Of a stretch of 64,000 bases of DNA, positions 31,477 through 40,185 are shown in pieces. Both the position numbers and the translations under genes were made by a program. The DNA comes from Bog-756 sp963710495 (GTDB lineage Bacteria; Actinomycetota; Acidimicrobiia; Acidimicrobiales; RAAP-2): assembly GCA_963710495.1 (NCBI GenBank), contig CAVQAI010000007.1:62001-126000 (forward strand), written 5' to 3'. How positions within the stretch are numbered: the first letter of the stretch is position 1; every line of letters starts with the position of its first letter. The notes under the pieces are model-generated. The model was given only the letters and a program-made list of their open reading frames with translations. It had not been told where the DNA came from and made no database searches.

Positions 31477-33216
31477 TCAGGCGCTCATCGCGAGCGGGAA
31501 CGAGGCGGCGATCTCGTCCGCCGGCTTCGGAACCGAGAACAGGAATCCCTGGGCCAGATCGCACCCGAGCGAGCGGAGGATCTCGAGTTGGTTCACCGTC
31601 TCGACCCCCTCGGCCACCACCTTGAGCCCGAGGGCGTGCGCCAGGTCGATCACGGACGAGACGATCTGTTCGCTGTCGGGCCCGATGCCCAGCTGCTCGA
31701 TGAAGAAGCGGTCGACCTTCAAGATGTCCACCGGGAACTGCTGGAGGTAGCTGAGGGACGAGTACCCGGTTCCGAAATCATCGATGGCCAACTGGACGCC
31801 GATTTGCTTGAGGGCCCGGAGCACCTCGAGCGCGGAGTTGGCGTCGTGCATCAGGGCACTCTCGGTGATCTCGAGGGTGAGGCGCTCGGCGGGAAGCCCG
31901 GTACGGGACAACACGTCCTCCACCGTTTTGACGATCCGGGCGTCCGTGATCTGGCGAGCGGACAGGTTCACTTCCATCGATCCGCCCCGGCGACGCTGCT
32001 GCCTGCGTCCGGTCCAGCGCCTCAGTTGCTCACATGCTTGCTCGAGCACCCAAGCGCCGATCGGCATGATCAAGCCGCTTTCCTCGGCCACCGGGATGAA
32101 CCGGTCGGCCGTGACCAACCCCTGTTGGGGGTGGCGCCACCGGACGAGCGCCTCGACACCGACCGCGCCCGAACCGTCCAGCTCGACGACGGGCTGGTAG
32201 AACAGCGTGAGCTCATGCTCGTCGAGGGCCCGATGCAACGAGTGCTCGGTGGCCATGCGGTCGAGAGTCTCGATGCGCATGCGCTCCTCGAATGTCTGTG
32301 CCGCCGACCCACCCCGGCGCTTGGCCCGGTACATGGCCTCTTCGGCATTGGCCAGCAGTTTCGATGCCTCGCCGACCCCGAACACGTTGAGGGCGATCCC
32401 GGCCGAGGCATTGATGAACACCTTGGCGCCGGCAACGTCGAACGGTTCGTAGAGGAGGGAGCGGGCGTGGTCGGCGAACGCTTGGGCCCGGCGATGGGCG
32501 TGGCCGGTGCGATCGACGAAGAGGGCCAGGAACTCGTCCCCACCGAGCCGCGCCATGAGATCGGCGTGACCGGCCATGGTGGAGAGCCGCTCGGCCACCG
32601 CCACCAGCACGCGATCACCGATGTCGTGGCCCATCGAGCTGTTGACCCCCTTGAACCGGTCGAGGTCGAGGAGGGCCACGGCGACAGAGCCGGCCACCCC
32701 GCCAGAATCGGCCAGCGCCCGGGCCAGCGCCTCGGTGAACTGGACCCGGTCGGGGAGTCCGGTGAGGGAGTCGCCGCCGCCGGCGTCGGTGGCCTTGGCG
32801 GCCTTGGCCGGAACGTCCTCGAGCTCCTCCCGCGCCTGGATGAAGCCGCTCACGCAACGGGTGGCGCCATACCCGGTGGTGAACGTCATGGCCTCTGCGT
32901 CGACGCGGCGGCCAGCCCGGTGCGCCAACTGGAAGCGGTGGACGTCATCGTTGAGCGGGCCGTCGGAGCCACCATCGTGACGGAACGGTGACGAGCCGAG
33001 CCCGACGGGGAGGACCGTCTCCTCAGCCGGCCGCCCGATCACCTCACCCCGGCTCCAACCGAAGAGCTCCTCAGCCCGCGGGTTCCACTCGATGACCAGC
33101 CCGGCCGCGTCGACCTCGAGGAAGGCGTCCGGGCACGTCGAGATCAACCGGTTGCAGCGATCACGCCACCGGGTGAGCTCGTCCACCGGAGGCCGCCGGA
33201 TTCCCTCAGTCACCAT
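31477..33216 (-). CDS. PAS-GGDEF-EAL c-di-GMP turnover protein
   Basis: The 579-aa soluble protein has a PAS domain (about residues 10-125, with IEWNPRAEELFGWSRGEVIG). A GGDEF domain follows (motif 225-229, LDRFKGVNSSMGHDIGD) and then an EAL domain (motif 355-357). EAL residues are well kept (EITESAL, DDFGTGYSSL, LKVDRFF, VAEGVE), so phosphodiesterase activity is likely. The GGDEF motif is intact but the RxxD inhibitory site is GHAD. Starts at 33216 (ATG) or 33240 (GTG) are both possible. It flanks the right side of the tRNA-Pro element, 72 bp from the att copy. Confidence 0.9.
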   Translation of the reverse strand: MVTEGIRRPPVDELTRWRDRCNRLISTCPDAFLEVDAAGLVIEWNPRAEELFGWSRGEVIGRPAEETVLPVGLGSSPFRHDGGSDGPLNDDVHRFQLAHRAGRRVDAEAMTFTTGYGATRCVSGFIQAREELEDVPAKAAKATDAGGGDSLTGLPDRVQFTEALARALADSGGVAGSVAVALLDLDRFKGVNSSMGHDIGDRVLVAVAERLSTMAGHADLMARLGGDEFLALFVDRTGHAHRRAQAFADHARSLLYEPFDVAGAKVFINASAGIALNVFGVGEASKLLANAEEAMYRAKRRGGSAAQTFEERMRIETLDRMATEHSLHRALDEHELTLFYQPVVELDGSGAVGVEALVRWRHPQQGLVTADRFIPVAEESGLIMPIGAWVLEQACEQLRRWTGRRQQRRRGGSMEVNLSARQITDARIVKTVEDVLSRTGLPAERLTLEITESALMHDANSALEVLRALKQIGVQLAIDDFGTGYSSLSYLQQFPVDILKVDRFFIEQLGIGPDSEQIVSSVIDLAHALGLKVVAEGVETVNQLEILRSLGCDLAQGFLFSVPKPADEIAASFPLAMSA

Positions 33217-33467
33217 GCCGCGCTCGCCGCGTGCGACCACGGAGCAACCCCGGCTGATCGACCATCACTCTCCCCGTCCCGCCCGGCACGATTCTTGTGG
33301 CACACAGCCGACACTGGGAGCCAGCCACTCCGGAGCATGGTAGGCACTCCCCTGGCCTCCTTCAAGCATTTCCCGACGTCACGACGGAGGGTGAACCGTG
33401 CCGGGCCGGTGAGCTCCCGACCCGCCGCCCTTCCACCCATCGGACCTGCGACTGGGGCCGCCCCGTG

Positions 33468-33473
33468 TACCGT
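33468..33473 (+). promoter_or_regulatory. -10 box (TACCGT) of a leaderless promoter, MBL hydrolase
   Basis: TACCGT is followed by a 7-nt spacer and the GTG at 33481; this is also why that GTG was chosen as the start. Confidence 0.45.
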
Positions 33474-33480
33474 GCCAGAC

Positions 33481-34530
33481 GTGGTCGTCGTCACCGGCAC
33501 GCGCCAGAAGGACTGTTGGGACCTCGACGTCCTGCCCCCCGTCGAGGAGGTCCGCCCCGGGCTGTGGTCGATCCCCGTCCCCATCCCGAACAATCCCCTC
33601 CGCTACGTCCTGGTCTACGGCCTCGAGCTGCGGGGCGGCGGTGTGGCCCTGGTCGATGCCGGGTGGAACACGGACGAGGCGTGGAAAAGCCTCAACGACG
33701 GCTTGGCCGCGGCCGGCGGCAGCATCGCCGATGTCCGAGCCGTGATGGTGACCCACATCCATCCCGACCACTACGGGTTGGCCGGCAGGGTGCGGGAGGC
33801 CTCCGGCGCCTGGATCGGGCTGCATCCCGCCGACGCGGTGATGCTCGAGTCGCGCTATGGCGACACCGACGAGCTGCTGGCCGGCATGCTTAGGTTGTTG
33901 CGCGACTCCGGCGTGCCCGAGGACAAGCTGCCCGACCTGGCCATGGCGTCGATGGCGGTCAAGTCGATGGTGACCATGGCTGCACCCGACGTCCTCTTCG
34001 AAGACGGGGAGGACATCGAACTGCCGGGCTGGTCACTGCGGACGATCTGGACGCCCGGGCACTCCCCCGGTCACGTCTGTTTCTTCAGTGACGACCGCAA
34101 ACTGCTCATCTCGGGTGACCACGTCCTGCCGCGGATCACGCCCAACATCTCCGTGCACTCACAGCAGGTGCCGAACCCGCTCGGCGACTACCTCGACTCC
34201 TTGGCCAAGCTGCGCAGCCTCGAGACCGAGGAGGTCCTCCCCGCCCACGAGTACCGGTTCTCCGACCTGGTGAACCGCTTGGATGAGATCACCGCCCATC
34301 ACGCGGCGCGGCTCGCCGAGATCGAACAGGTGATCCGGGACCAGCCCGGATCGACGGCGTGGGACATCACGCTCCGGCTGCACTGGTCGCGTCCCTGGAA
34401 CGAGATCGAATCGTTCATGCAACGGCAGGCGAACGGGGAGACCCTGGCCCACTGCGTCGTCCTCGAGCTGGAGGGCCGCATCCGTCGGACAGGCTCCTTG
34501 CCGGCCCGGTTCTACCCGGTCGGGTCCTGA
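33481..34530 (+). CDS. Metallo-beta-lactamase-fold hydrolase
   Basis: The 349-aa cytosolic protein has the MBL metal motif THIHPDHYG, downstream TPGHSPGHVCFF and SGDHVLP, and a late His in PAHEYRF, enough ligands for a dinuclear zinc site. A C-terminal helical extension (about residues 265-349) resembles the winged-helix tail of LACTB2-like hydrolases. The substrate is unknown. The frame is open back to 33295, but no homology-like sequence precedes 33481, and a TANNNT box sits 7 nt before that GTG. It converges with the DedA gene (overlapping stops). Confidence 0.85.
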   Translation: MVVVTGTRQKDCWDLDVLPPVEEVRPGLWSIPVPIPNNPLRYVLVYGLELRGGGVALVDAGWNTDEAWKSLNDGLAAAGGSIADVRAVMVTHIHPDHYGLAGRVREASGAWIGLHPADAVMLESRYGDTDELLAGMLRLLRDSGVPEDKLPDLAMASMAVKSMVTMAAPDVLFEDGEDIELPGWSLRTIWTPGHSPGHVCFFSDDRKLLISGDHVLPRITPNISVHSQQVPNPLGDYLDSLAKLRSLETEEVLPAHEYRFSDLVNRLDEITAHHAARLAEIEQVIRDQPGSTAWDITLRLHWSRPWNEIESFMQRQANGETLAHCVVLELEGRIRRTGSLPARFYPVGS

Positions 34531-35261
34531 CCCCGGGAGGAGGGCTCACCCGGTGCCGGCCGATCGTCGCCACCCAGCTCGGCGGCCAGCCGCCGGCGTT
34601 CACGCCGCTTCAACAACCAGCGCACGCCGATGGCGACGACCACCAGCCCCCCTACCACGACGAGCGACCACATTCCCACCTGGGCCAGGATCCGTTGAAA
34701 GGAGAGCCCGACGATGTAGCCGAGGAGGGTGTAGCCGATGCCCCACACCAGGCCGCCCAGGGCGTTGAAGAAGAGGAAGACGGGGTAGCGGACACCGCTC
34801 ATGCCGGCCAGACCGGGGATGATGGCGCGGGCGAAGGCCACGAACCGGCCGATGAACACCGCCGGACCTCCGTAGTGCTCGAGCATGCCCATCGTGCGGC
34901 GGACGGCGGCGTTCCCCTTGAGGGGACGGCGCTCGAGCAACCAGGGCCCGGACCGCTTCCCCACCTCGAAGCCGACCGAGTCCCCGGTGATGGCGCACAC
35001 CACCACCACCGCCATCATCACCTCCAGGTTGACCGCGTGCAGTCCGGCCAGGACTCCGCCGATGACCACGGCCGTCTCGCCAGGGATGAAGAACCCGACC
35101 ATGAGGGCGGCCTCGGCGAACGCCAGGAAGCCGACCAGCACGTAGGCGGTCGGGCCGTGGAAGTGGAGCAACCAGCCCTCCAACCCTCCCGGCTGAGAGG
35201 CGTTCCCGATGGCGGCCACCAGGGCCGAGTTCAGGACGCCGACGACGCTGGCCGCCGTCAT
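34512..35261 (-). CDS. DedA-family membrane protein
   Basis: The 249-aa integral membrane protein has several hydrophobic segments. It carries the DedA/SNARE-associated motifs: an acidic FFIPGE segment near residue 77 and the R-rich FIGRFVAFARAIIPGLAGMSG block. DedA proteins are linked to lipid-carrier (undecaprenyl phosphate) flipping and membrane homeostasis in other bacteria; that is family knowledge. The C-terminal tail is charged and cytosolic-looking (KRRERRRLAAELGG). Its 3' end overlaps the MBL hydrolase gene by 19 bp, tail to tail. Confidence 0.9.
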   Translation of the reverse strand: MTAASVVGVLNSALVAAIGNASQPGGLEGWLLHFHGPTAYVLVGFLAFAEAALMVGFFIPGETAVVIGGVLAGLHAVNLEVMMAVVVVCAITGDSVGFEVGKRSGPWLLERRPLKGNAAVRRTMGMLEHYGGPAVFIGRFVAFARAIIPGLAGMSGVRYPVFLFFNALGGLVWGIGYTLLGYIVGLSFQRILAQVGMWSLVVVGGLVVVAIGVRWLLKRRERRRLAAELGGDDRPAPGEPSSRGQDPTG

Positions 35262-35303
35262 CGATCACCCGTCACCGATGGGCGGGTGTCACCGGCACGG
35301 GCT

Positions 35304-35720
35304 TCACCGGATCAGGGTCACACTGGTCCAGGTCCGCCGGCGACACGCCGGGCAGGTCATCCACCGGTCGAAGGCTCGTCGGGGCAGCCAGGCCGGAATT
35401 GGAAACTGGCACCAGAGGAACTCGATGAGCCCGACCCGGCTGACCGAGCCGCAGGTCGAGCAAGCGACGACGAACAGCCCGTGGGGAGGCAGCGGGTCCG
35501 TGGCCTGCTCCGCCCAGTTGGCCGTCTCCCGCTCGCTGGCCGGTGTGGCCTCCGAATAGAGCGCATGCTTGCCGGCCGGACGTGCCCGCCGCGGGACGGG
35601 GCCAGAAGGCACGGCGTTCTCGCCGGCCATCCGAGGCGGCCCGTCGCCGACCTCGGCATCGGGGCCGACGGGCATCCAGAAGAGTGCCCGCTTGCCCAGC
35701 GGGTCGAGCCCCGGTGCCAC
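35304..35720 (-). CDS. Zinc-ribbon protein translationally coupled to parA
   Basis: The 138-aa product begins at a GTG (35720) whose first base is the last base of the parA TAG stop (TAGTG), a tight coupling. The N-terminal half is Pro/Ala-rich and looks disordered. The C-terminal half has CxxC pairs in VVACSTCGSVSRVG and MTCPACRRRTW around a hydrophobic WCQFPIPAWLP, which fits a single zinc ribbon. I know no function. Constant linkage to ParA would suggest a partner in chromosome or cell-pole organisation, but this is inference. Confidence 0.72.
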   Translation of the reverse strand: MAPGLDPLGKRALFWMPVGPDAEVGDGPPRMAGENAVPSGPVPRRARPAGKHALYSEATPASERETANWAEQATDPLPPHGLFVVACSTCGSVSRVGLIEFLWCQFPIPAWLPRRAFDRWMTCPACRRRTWTSVTLIR

Positions 35721-36505
35721 TATCCGACCGGACCGGCGACCGCGCTCGTCTCGACGATGGTGCGGGCCAGCTGGCGGTAGGCGACGGCCCCCGGAGAGCT
35801 CGGCGCATGTTGGAGGATCGACTTCCCCCGCGCCGGCGCCTCGGCGAATCGGATCGACTTGCGCACCGGCGGCTGGAGGACGGGGATGCCGTAGCGCGCC
35901 TGGACCTCCTCGAGGATGTGACGGGCGTGCCTGGTCCGGTCGTCGTACATGGTGGCGACGATTCCCCGCACGCTCAGGCTGCTGTTGGCAAAGGTCCGCA
36001 CGTCTTCGATGGTCTCGAGTAGCTGGCCCACGCCGCGGTGGGAGAGCGCCTCGCACTGCAACGGGATCAGGACGGCGTTGGCGGCGGTCAGGCCGTTGAT
36101 GGTGAGGACCCCGAGCGAGGGCGGGCAGTCGATCAGGACCAGGTCGTAACGGTCGAGAACCGGTTCGAGGGCGCGCTCCAGCACATGCTCGCGACCGGTC
36201 CGAGTGAGCAGGTGGACCTCCGAACCGGCCAGGTCGATGGTGGCCGGCACGAGGTCGAGGGCGGCCACCCCGGGCACCGGCAGGATGACTTCGGCCAGCT
36301 CGGCCCGGCGGACGAACACGTCGTGCAGGGAGCGGTTGAGGGCGTCGGGGTCGAACCCCATCGAGTAGGTGAGGCAGGCCTGCGGATCGAGGTCCACGAC
36401 CAGCGTCCGCCGGCCCATCTCGGCCGAGGCCACGCCCAGGGACTGGACCGTGGTGGTCTTGGCCACGCCGCCCTTCTGGTTGGCCACGGCCAGCACGTCG
36501 GTCAC
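35720..36505 (-). CDS. ParA-family ATPase
   Basis: The 261-aa P-loop ATPase has the deviant Walker A loop NQKGGVAKTTT, the A' segment VVDLDPQACLTY and Walker B VLIDCPPSLGVLT. This is the signature of ParA/Soj proteins, which form dynamic gradients on DNA or membranes to place chromosomes, plasmids or protein clusters. No parB or parS lies beside it, so it is probably an orphan placement ATPase rather than the main Soj. GTG 36505 has TAGACT exactly 6 nt upstream, so the mRNA is probably leaderless. It overlaps the zinc-ribbon gene by 1 nt. Confidence 0.92.
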   Translation of the reverse strand: MTDVLAVANQKGGVAKTTTVQSLGVASAEMGRRTLVVDLDPQACLTYSMGFDPDALNRSLHDVFVRRAELAEVILPVPGVAALDLVPATIDLAGSEVHLLTRTGREHVLERALEPVLDRYDLVLIDCPPSLGVLTINGLTAANAVLIPLQCEALSHRGVGQLLETIEDVRTFANSSLSVRGIVATMYDDRTRHARHILEEVQARYGIPVLQPPVRKSIRFAEAPARGKSILQHAPSSPGAVAYRQLARTIVETSAVAGPVG

Positions 36506-36511
36506 CCGGGG

Positions 36512-36517
36512 AGTCTA
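36512..36517 (-). promoter_or_regulatory. -10 box (TAGACT) of a leaderless promoter, parA
   Basis: TAGACT, a 6-nt spacer and GTG; no ribosome-binding site. Confidence 0.55.
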
Positions 36518-36545
36518 CGCCGCTGCACCGGTGACACCAGGGGGC

Positions 36546-38948
36546 TCACGGGCCGGCCATCCCGACCATGGGTTGGTTGAGTGGCAGGCCACCCATCGAG
36601 CCGTAGAAAGGGACGTTGTAGGAGAAGACGCCGCCGTCGGAGGCGACGAAGCGGTACCCGCTCCCGTTATCGGACACCGCCATGCCCGTGACCGGGGCAT
36701 TGAGCGTGATCGCCCCGGTCGAGCCGTAGAAGGGAGCTCCCCCGAAGGAGAAGACACCGCCGTCGGAGGCCACTTCCCAATAGCCGCCCGAGTTGGTGTC
36801 GTTGGCTGTGCCCACCACCGGGCGGTTGAGCCGGATGCCCCCCATCGAGCCCTCGAACGGGGCATCGCCGAACGCGAAGATGCCACCGTCGGAGGCGACC
36901 AGCCGGTAGCCGTGGCCGTCGGTGGAGGAGGACATGCCCACCACCGGTTGGTTCAGACGGGTGCCCCCCATCGAGCCGAAGAAGGCCGCGTCACCGAAGG
37001 CGAAGATCCCGCCATCGGCGGCCACCTCCCAGTAGCCGCGACCGTCGGGGGTGGCGGCCATGCCCACGATCGGCTGGTTGAGCGGCCGCCCGCCCATGGA
37101 CCCGTAGAAGTGCGCACCACCGAACGTGAAGATCCCACCGTCGGCGGCCACCTCCCAGTAGCCCCCCACGGCCGGCGCCATGGCCATGGCCACGACGGGC
37201 GCGTTCAATCGCATGCCGCCGGTGGAGCCACAGAACGGCATCTGGCCGTAGGTGAAGATGCCCCCGTCCGCGGCGACCAGGTCGTACCCGCTGTACACGC
37301 TCGATGGGACGTCACACCGGGGAATGGAGCCGATGGGAGTGGTCCCCCCGGCGTTGCCCGTGAGCCGGGGATCGTGGTGGAACATGGGCCAGGCCGCCCC
37401 GGAGATCGCCTCGGCTCCGTTCGAGCCCCCGATCTCGTAGTGGTCGATCTCACCCACCCCGTTCGGCGAGGACGCCGACGCGGTGTACCCGGCCAGCGTG
37501 ATCCCGATGCTGCCATTAGGGTCGTCAGTGACCAGCGGCGCGTTCTGCAGCCCGAGTGCGGGGCTGAGGTCGGCGATCTCGGTCCCGGAACGCCCGTCGA
37601 AGATCCGGGTGCCGGCGATGGTGGGGGCGATGACGTCGTCGTACCCGTTGCCCGACAGGTCGGCGGTGACCACCGATCCGATGATCCGCCCGATGTTGGC
37701 CGCCCTCCACATCGTCTGGCCGGTCGCCGCATTCAGCACCCACACCGAGCCCGAGCCACCCGTACCCTGGTCGGTCCCTTCGACGACTTGGAGTGACCCG
37801 TTCCCCAGCACGTCCGAGAGGGCAGGGGACGAGAAGGTGCTGCCGTCCACCGACGTCGACCAGACCAGCTGACAGAGGGTGTTGTAGGCGCGGACGGTGT
37901 CCGAGTCGGAGGCACCGGGGAAGAAGGAACCGGTTCCGACCACGATGCCGGTGGCCCCCCCGGACAGGAACCCACCGACGGCCGGCGACGAGTCGACCAC
38001 CTGATTGGTGTCGGCCCGGCAGAGTTGGTTCCCGCTGCTGGTCAGGATGCGCAGATGGCCCCCGTTGGAGTACGTCTGGCCCTGGCCCTCGCCCGCGCTC
38101 TGGTCCCCGCCGACGATGATCTGGTTCTGGCCGGTGCCGTAGAGGTCGGCCAGCGCGGCGGTCGAGTGGGTGCTGTCCGAGTTGAAGAACGGCCACCCGG
38201 CCAACGGGCCACCGGTGCCGGCGTTGAGCGCGTAGGACACCTGGCCGAGTGACCCGGCCACCGTGTCGGTCCCTCCGAACTGAAGGGTTCCCACCGTCAA
38301 CCCAGCCTGGACCCCGGTGGCCGGGGCGGTGTCGGTCGGCGGGTTCACCACGCCCGTGTGCCACAGCTGCCCGCCCGAGGGTCCGAAGGCCTGGTAACCG
38401 CCGGTCGTGGGGTCGGCGTCGTTGCCGGATCCGATGAGCACCGACGAGAGCCCGAAGCCCACGGGCGACACCGATGCCGGGGAGTCGATGGGCCCACTCT
38501 CGTTGGTCGTCGGCCACCCGGCCACCGAAGTGCCGGACGGTGAGGTGCTCCCCAGGTGATAGCCGTAGACGAAGCCGCGGCGGTCCCCGACGACGACAGA
38601 GGATTGGCCGTCGAGGTTGGCCACCGTCGGAGACGAGAGCGCGATGGGCTGACCGTCGTCGGGCAGTGCTCCGGTGGACCAGGTTTCGGTCCACCCGGGA
38701 GGGACCCCGATATGGCTTTGCACGGCCCAGCCGGCGGCCGCAACGGTGGTCCTCGGTACGGGACCCTTCGGTACCCCGGCCTGGAGGGAGGCGGCCCCGG
38801 CCGTGGGTGGGCGGGCGACGGCCAGGCCGGTCAGCACGACGACCAGGACGACGACAGGCGAGATACGCCTGAGGAGCCCAGTGGGGAGCGTGATGCCGGG
38901 CGGGCTGTCCGACAGCCGGGTCCGAACGAGGGTCGATCGTCGCCGCAC
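36546..38948 (-). CDS. Secreted beta-propeller protein with six C-terminal DGG repeats
   Basis: The 800-aa protein has a basic N-terminus and one hydrophobic segment (VVVLVVVLTGLAVA, about residues 32-45), so it is exported or anchored. Residues about 80-540 contain PQQ/FG-GAP-like blades (DLYGTGQNQIIVGGDQ, DVLGNGSLQVVEG, DLSGNGYDDVIAP). The last 250 residues are six repeats of about 42 residues built on GYWEVAADGGIFxFGDAxFxGSMGG. That module is common in surface proteins of some actinobacteria, where its role is not known. It is likely a cell-wall or extracellular binding protein. TAACCT lies 10 nt before the GTG start. Confidence 0.82.
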   Translation of the reverse strand: MRRRSTLVRTRLSDSPPGITLPTGLLRRISPVVVLVVVLTGLAVARPPTAGAASLQAGVPKGPVPRTTVAAAGWAVQSHIGVPPGWTETWSTGALPDDGQPIALSSPTVANLDGQSSVVVGDRRGFVYGYHLGSTSPSGTSVAGWPTTNESGPIDSPASVSPVGFGLSSVLIGSGNDADPTTGGYQAFGPSGGQLWHTGVVNPPTDTAPATGVQAGLTVGTLQFGGTDTVAGSLGQVSYALNAGTGGPLAGWPFFNSDSTHSTAALADLYGTGQNQIIVGGDQSAGEGQGQTYSNGGHLRILTSSGNQLCRADTNQVVDSSPAVGGFLSGGATGIVVGTGSFFPGASDSDTVRAYNTLCQLVWSTSVDGSTFSSPALSDVLGNGSLQVVEGTDQGTGGSGSVWVLNAATGQTMWRAANIGRIIGSVVTADLSGNGYDDVIAPTIAGTRIFDGRSGTEIADLSPALGLQNAPLVTDDPNGSIGITLAGYTASASSPNGVGEIDHYEIGGSNGAEAISGAAWPMFHHDPRLTGNAGGTTPIGSIPRCDVPSSVYSGYDLVAADGGIFTYGQMPFCGSTGGMRLNAPVVAMAMAPAVGGYWEVAADGGIFTFGGAHFYGSMGGRPLNQPIVGMAATPDGRGYWEVAADGGIFAFGDAAFFGSMGGTRLNQPVVGMSSSTDGHGYRLVASDGGIFAFGDAPFEGSMGGIRLNRPVVGTANDTNSGGYWEVASDGGVFSFGGAPFYGSTGAITLNAPVTGMAVSDNGSGYRFVASDGGVFSYNVPFYGSMGGLPLNQPMVGMAGP
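36550..37300 (-). repeat. Six coding repeats of about 126 bp
   Basis: Six tandem imperfect copies each encode a VAxDGGIFxFG - GSMGG - LNxPVVGMA unit. DNA-level similarity between units is high enough for recombination. Confidence 0.8.
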
Positions 38949-39034
38949 GATCCGCCCGAGGTTAGGCGGTGCTCCGCCCCGCCGCCGAACGCCCCTCTGG
39001 ATCGCACCATGAGGGTCGCCGGCTGCGAGACTCC

Positions 39035-39640
39035 ATGGTCATGGCACCGGAGCTTCCCGAGCTCACCGTGACCGACCGCCGCGCCTGGCGGGCGTGGCTC
39101 GGTCGTCACCATGACGACCCGACCGGGGTCTGGTTGGTACTGGCCAAGAAGGGCACGACCCGCCCGACCAGCCTCAACTACGACCAGGCGCTCGAAGAGG
39201 CGCTGTGCCATGGCTGGATCGACGGCCAGGTCGGACGGCGGGACGATGCGACCTACCGGCAGCGGTTCACACCACGCCGGGCCCGGAGCCCGTGGTCGAA
39301 GCGCAACGTCGGGATCGCCGAACGGCTGGTGGAGGCCGGCCGGATGCGGCCGTCGGGCCTGGCCGAGGTCGAGCGGGCCAAAGCCGATGGCCGCTGGGAG
39401 GCCGCCTACGCCGGCCAGGCGGCGATGGCCGTACCTCCGGACCTCCAGGCCGCCCTGGCCCGAAATCCCCGGGCCCGCGCCATGTTCGACCGACTGACCA
39501 GCCAGAACCGCTACGCCGTGCTCTATCGGATCGGGAACGCCAAACGGGCCGACACCCGTGCCCGCCGGATCGAGCAGTACGTCGCCATGCTCGCCCGCGG
39601 CGAGACGCTCCATCCCCAGCGACCACGGCCCAAGGCGTGA
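39035..39640 (+). CDS. YdeI/OmpD-associated family protein
   Basis: The 201-aa protein resembles the YdeI (bacteriocin-protection) family. It has WRAWLGRHHDDPTGVWLVLAKK near the N-terminus, the signature EALCHGWIDGQVGRRD, YRQRFTPRRARSPWSKRN and a helical C-terminus. The biochemical role is unknown; some relatives protect against antimicrobial peptides or dyes. ATG 39035 or 39041 can serve as the start. It diverges from the beta-propeller gene and is followed 34 bp later by the YjbR-like gene. Confidence 0.82.
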   Translation: MVMAPELPELTVTDRRAWRAWLGRHHDDPTGVWLVLAKKGTTRPTSLNYDQALEEALCHGWIDGQVGRRDDATYRQRFTPRRARSPWSKRNVGIAERLVEAGRMRPSGLAEVERAKADGRWEAAYAGQAAMAVPPDLQAALARNPRARAMFDRLTSQNRYAVLYRIGNAKRADTRARRIEQYVAMLARGETLHPQRPRPKA

Positions 39641-39673
39641 GGATGCCGAGTGAGGGCCCGGTCGGGCCGGCGG

Positions 39674-39679
39674 TATGGT
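39674..39679 (+). promoter_or_regulatory. -10 box (TATGGT) of a leaderless promoter, YjbR-like gene
   Basis: TATGGT is followed by 7 nt and a GTG at 39687. This makes the GTG a better start than the ATG inside the box itself. Confidence 0.45.
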
Positions 39680-39686
39680 GCCCGCC

Positions 39687-40073
39687 GTGGTCACCGTCGA
39701 GGAGGTCGGCCGGGTGGCCATGGAGCTGCCCGAGGTCACCGAGGGCGAGCGCCACGGCAATCTGACCTGGTTCGCCGCTGGGAAGGCATTCGCCTGGGTG
39801 CGGCCGTTCAGCAAGGCCGACGTCAAGCGGTTCGGCGCGACATCCCCACCCGCGGGGGTGATCGTGGCGGTCCGGGTGGCGGACCTGATGGAGAAGGAGG
39901 CCGTCCTCGCCTCCGCGGCGAAGGGGTTCTTCACCATCCCTCACTTCGACGGGTTCGCCGCCGTGCTCATCCAGCTCGAGACCGTGGGCAAGCGGGGCAT
40001 GCGTGAGGCGGTCGTCGATGCCTGGCTGGCCTGCGCCCCGACCCACCTGGTCGACGGCTACTTGGAACGGTGA
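39687..40073 (+). CDS. MmcQ/YjbR family DNA-binding-like protein
   Basis: The 128-aa protein has the CyaY-like MmcQ/YjbR fold: LPEVTEGERHGNLTWFAAGKAFAWV, then KGFFTIPHFDGFAAVLIQL and a C-terminal helix VVDAWLACAPTHLVDGYL. The family is small and of uncertain function; some members were described as DNA-binding. I place the start at GTG 39687, 7 nt after a TATGGT box, rather than at ATG 39675. Confidence 0.82.
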   Translation: MVTVEEVGRVAMELPEVTEGERHGNLTWFAAGKAFAWVRPFSKADVKRFGATSPPAGVIVAVRVADLMEKEAVLASAAKGFFTIPHFDGFAAVLIQLETVGKRGMREAVVDAWLACAPTHLVDGYLER

Positions 40074-40147
40074 GGGGCGAGCCGAAGTTCGGGCTCGGCG
40101 GTAGGCAGCACCCTGGCACACAAGGGTACGGGCCCGGTCGGACGGGA

Positions 40148-40185
40148 ATTCCGGCCCGCTCACATGGGATTCCGGCCCGCTCACA
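40148..40185. repeat. Two 17-bp direct repeats, period 21 bp
   Basis: ATTCCGGCCCGCTCACA occurs at 40148-40164 and 40169-40185. The second copy covers the stop codon of the HAD gene. This is a short tandem duplication near a gene end, like the one in the Ppx/GppA gene. Confidence 0.8.

Noticed and set aside
36550..37300. CRISPR-like array
   Set aside because: Regular spacing comes from in-frame coding repeats of about 42 residues, not from short repeats with unique spacers.
37525..38694. 389-codon minus-strand frame overlapping the beta-propeller gene
   Set aside because: Same strand but another frame, Arg/Gly/His-rich, no motif; the overlapping 800-codon frame has propeller blades and repeats.
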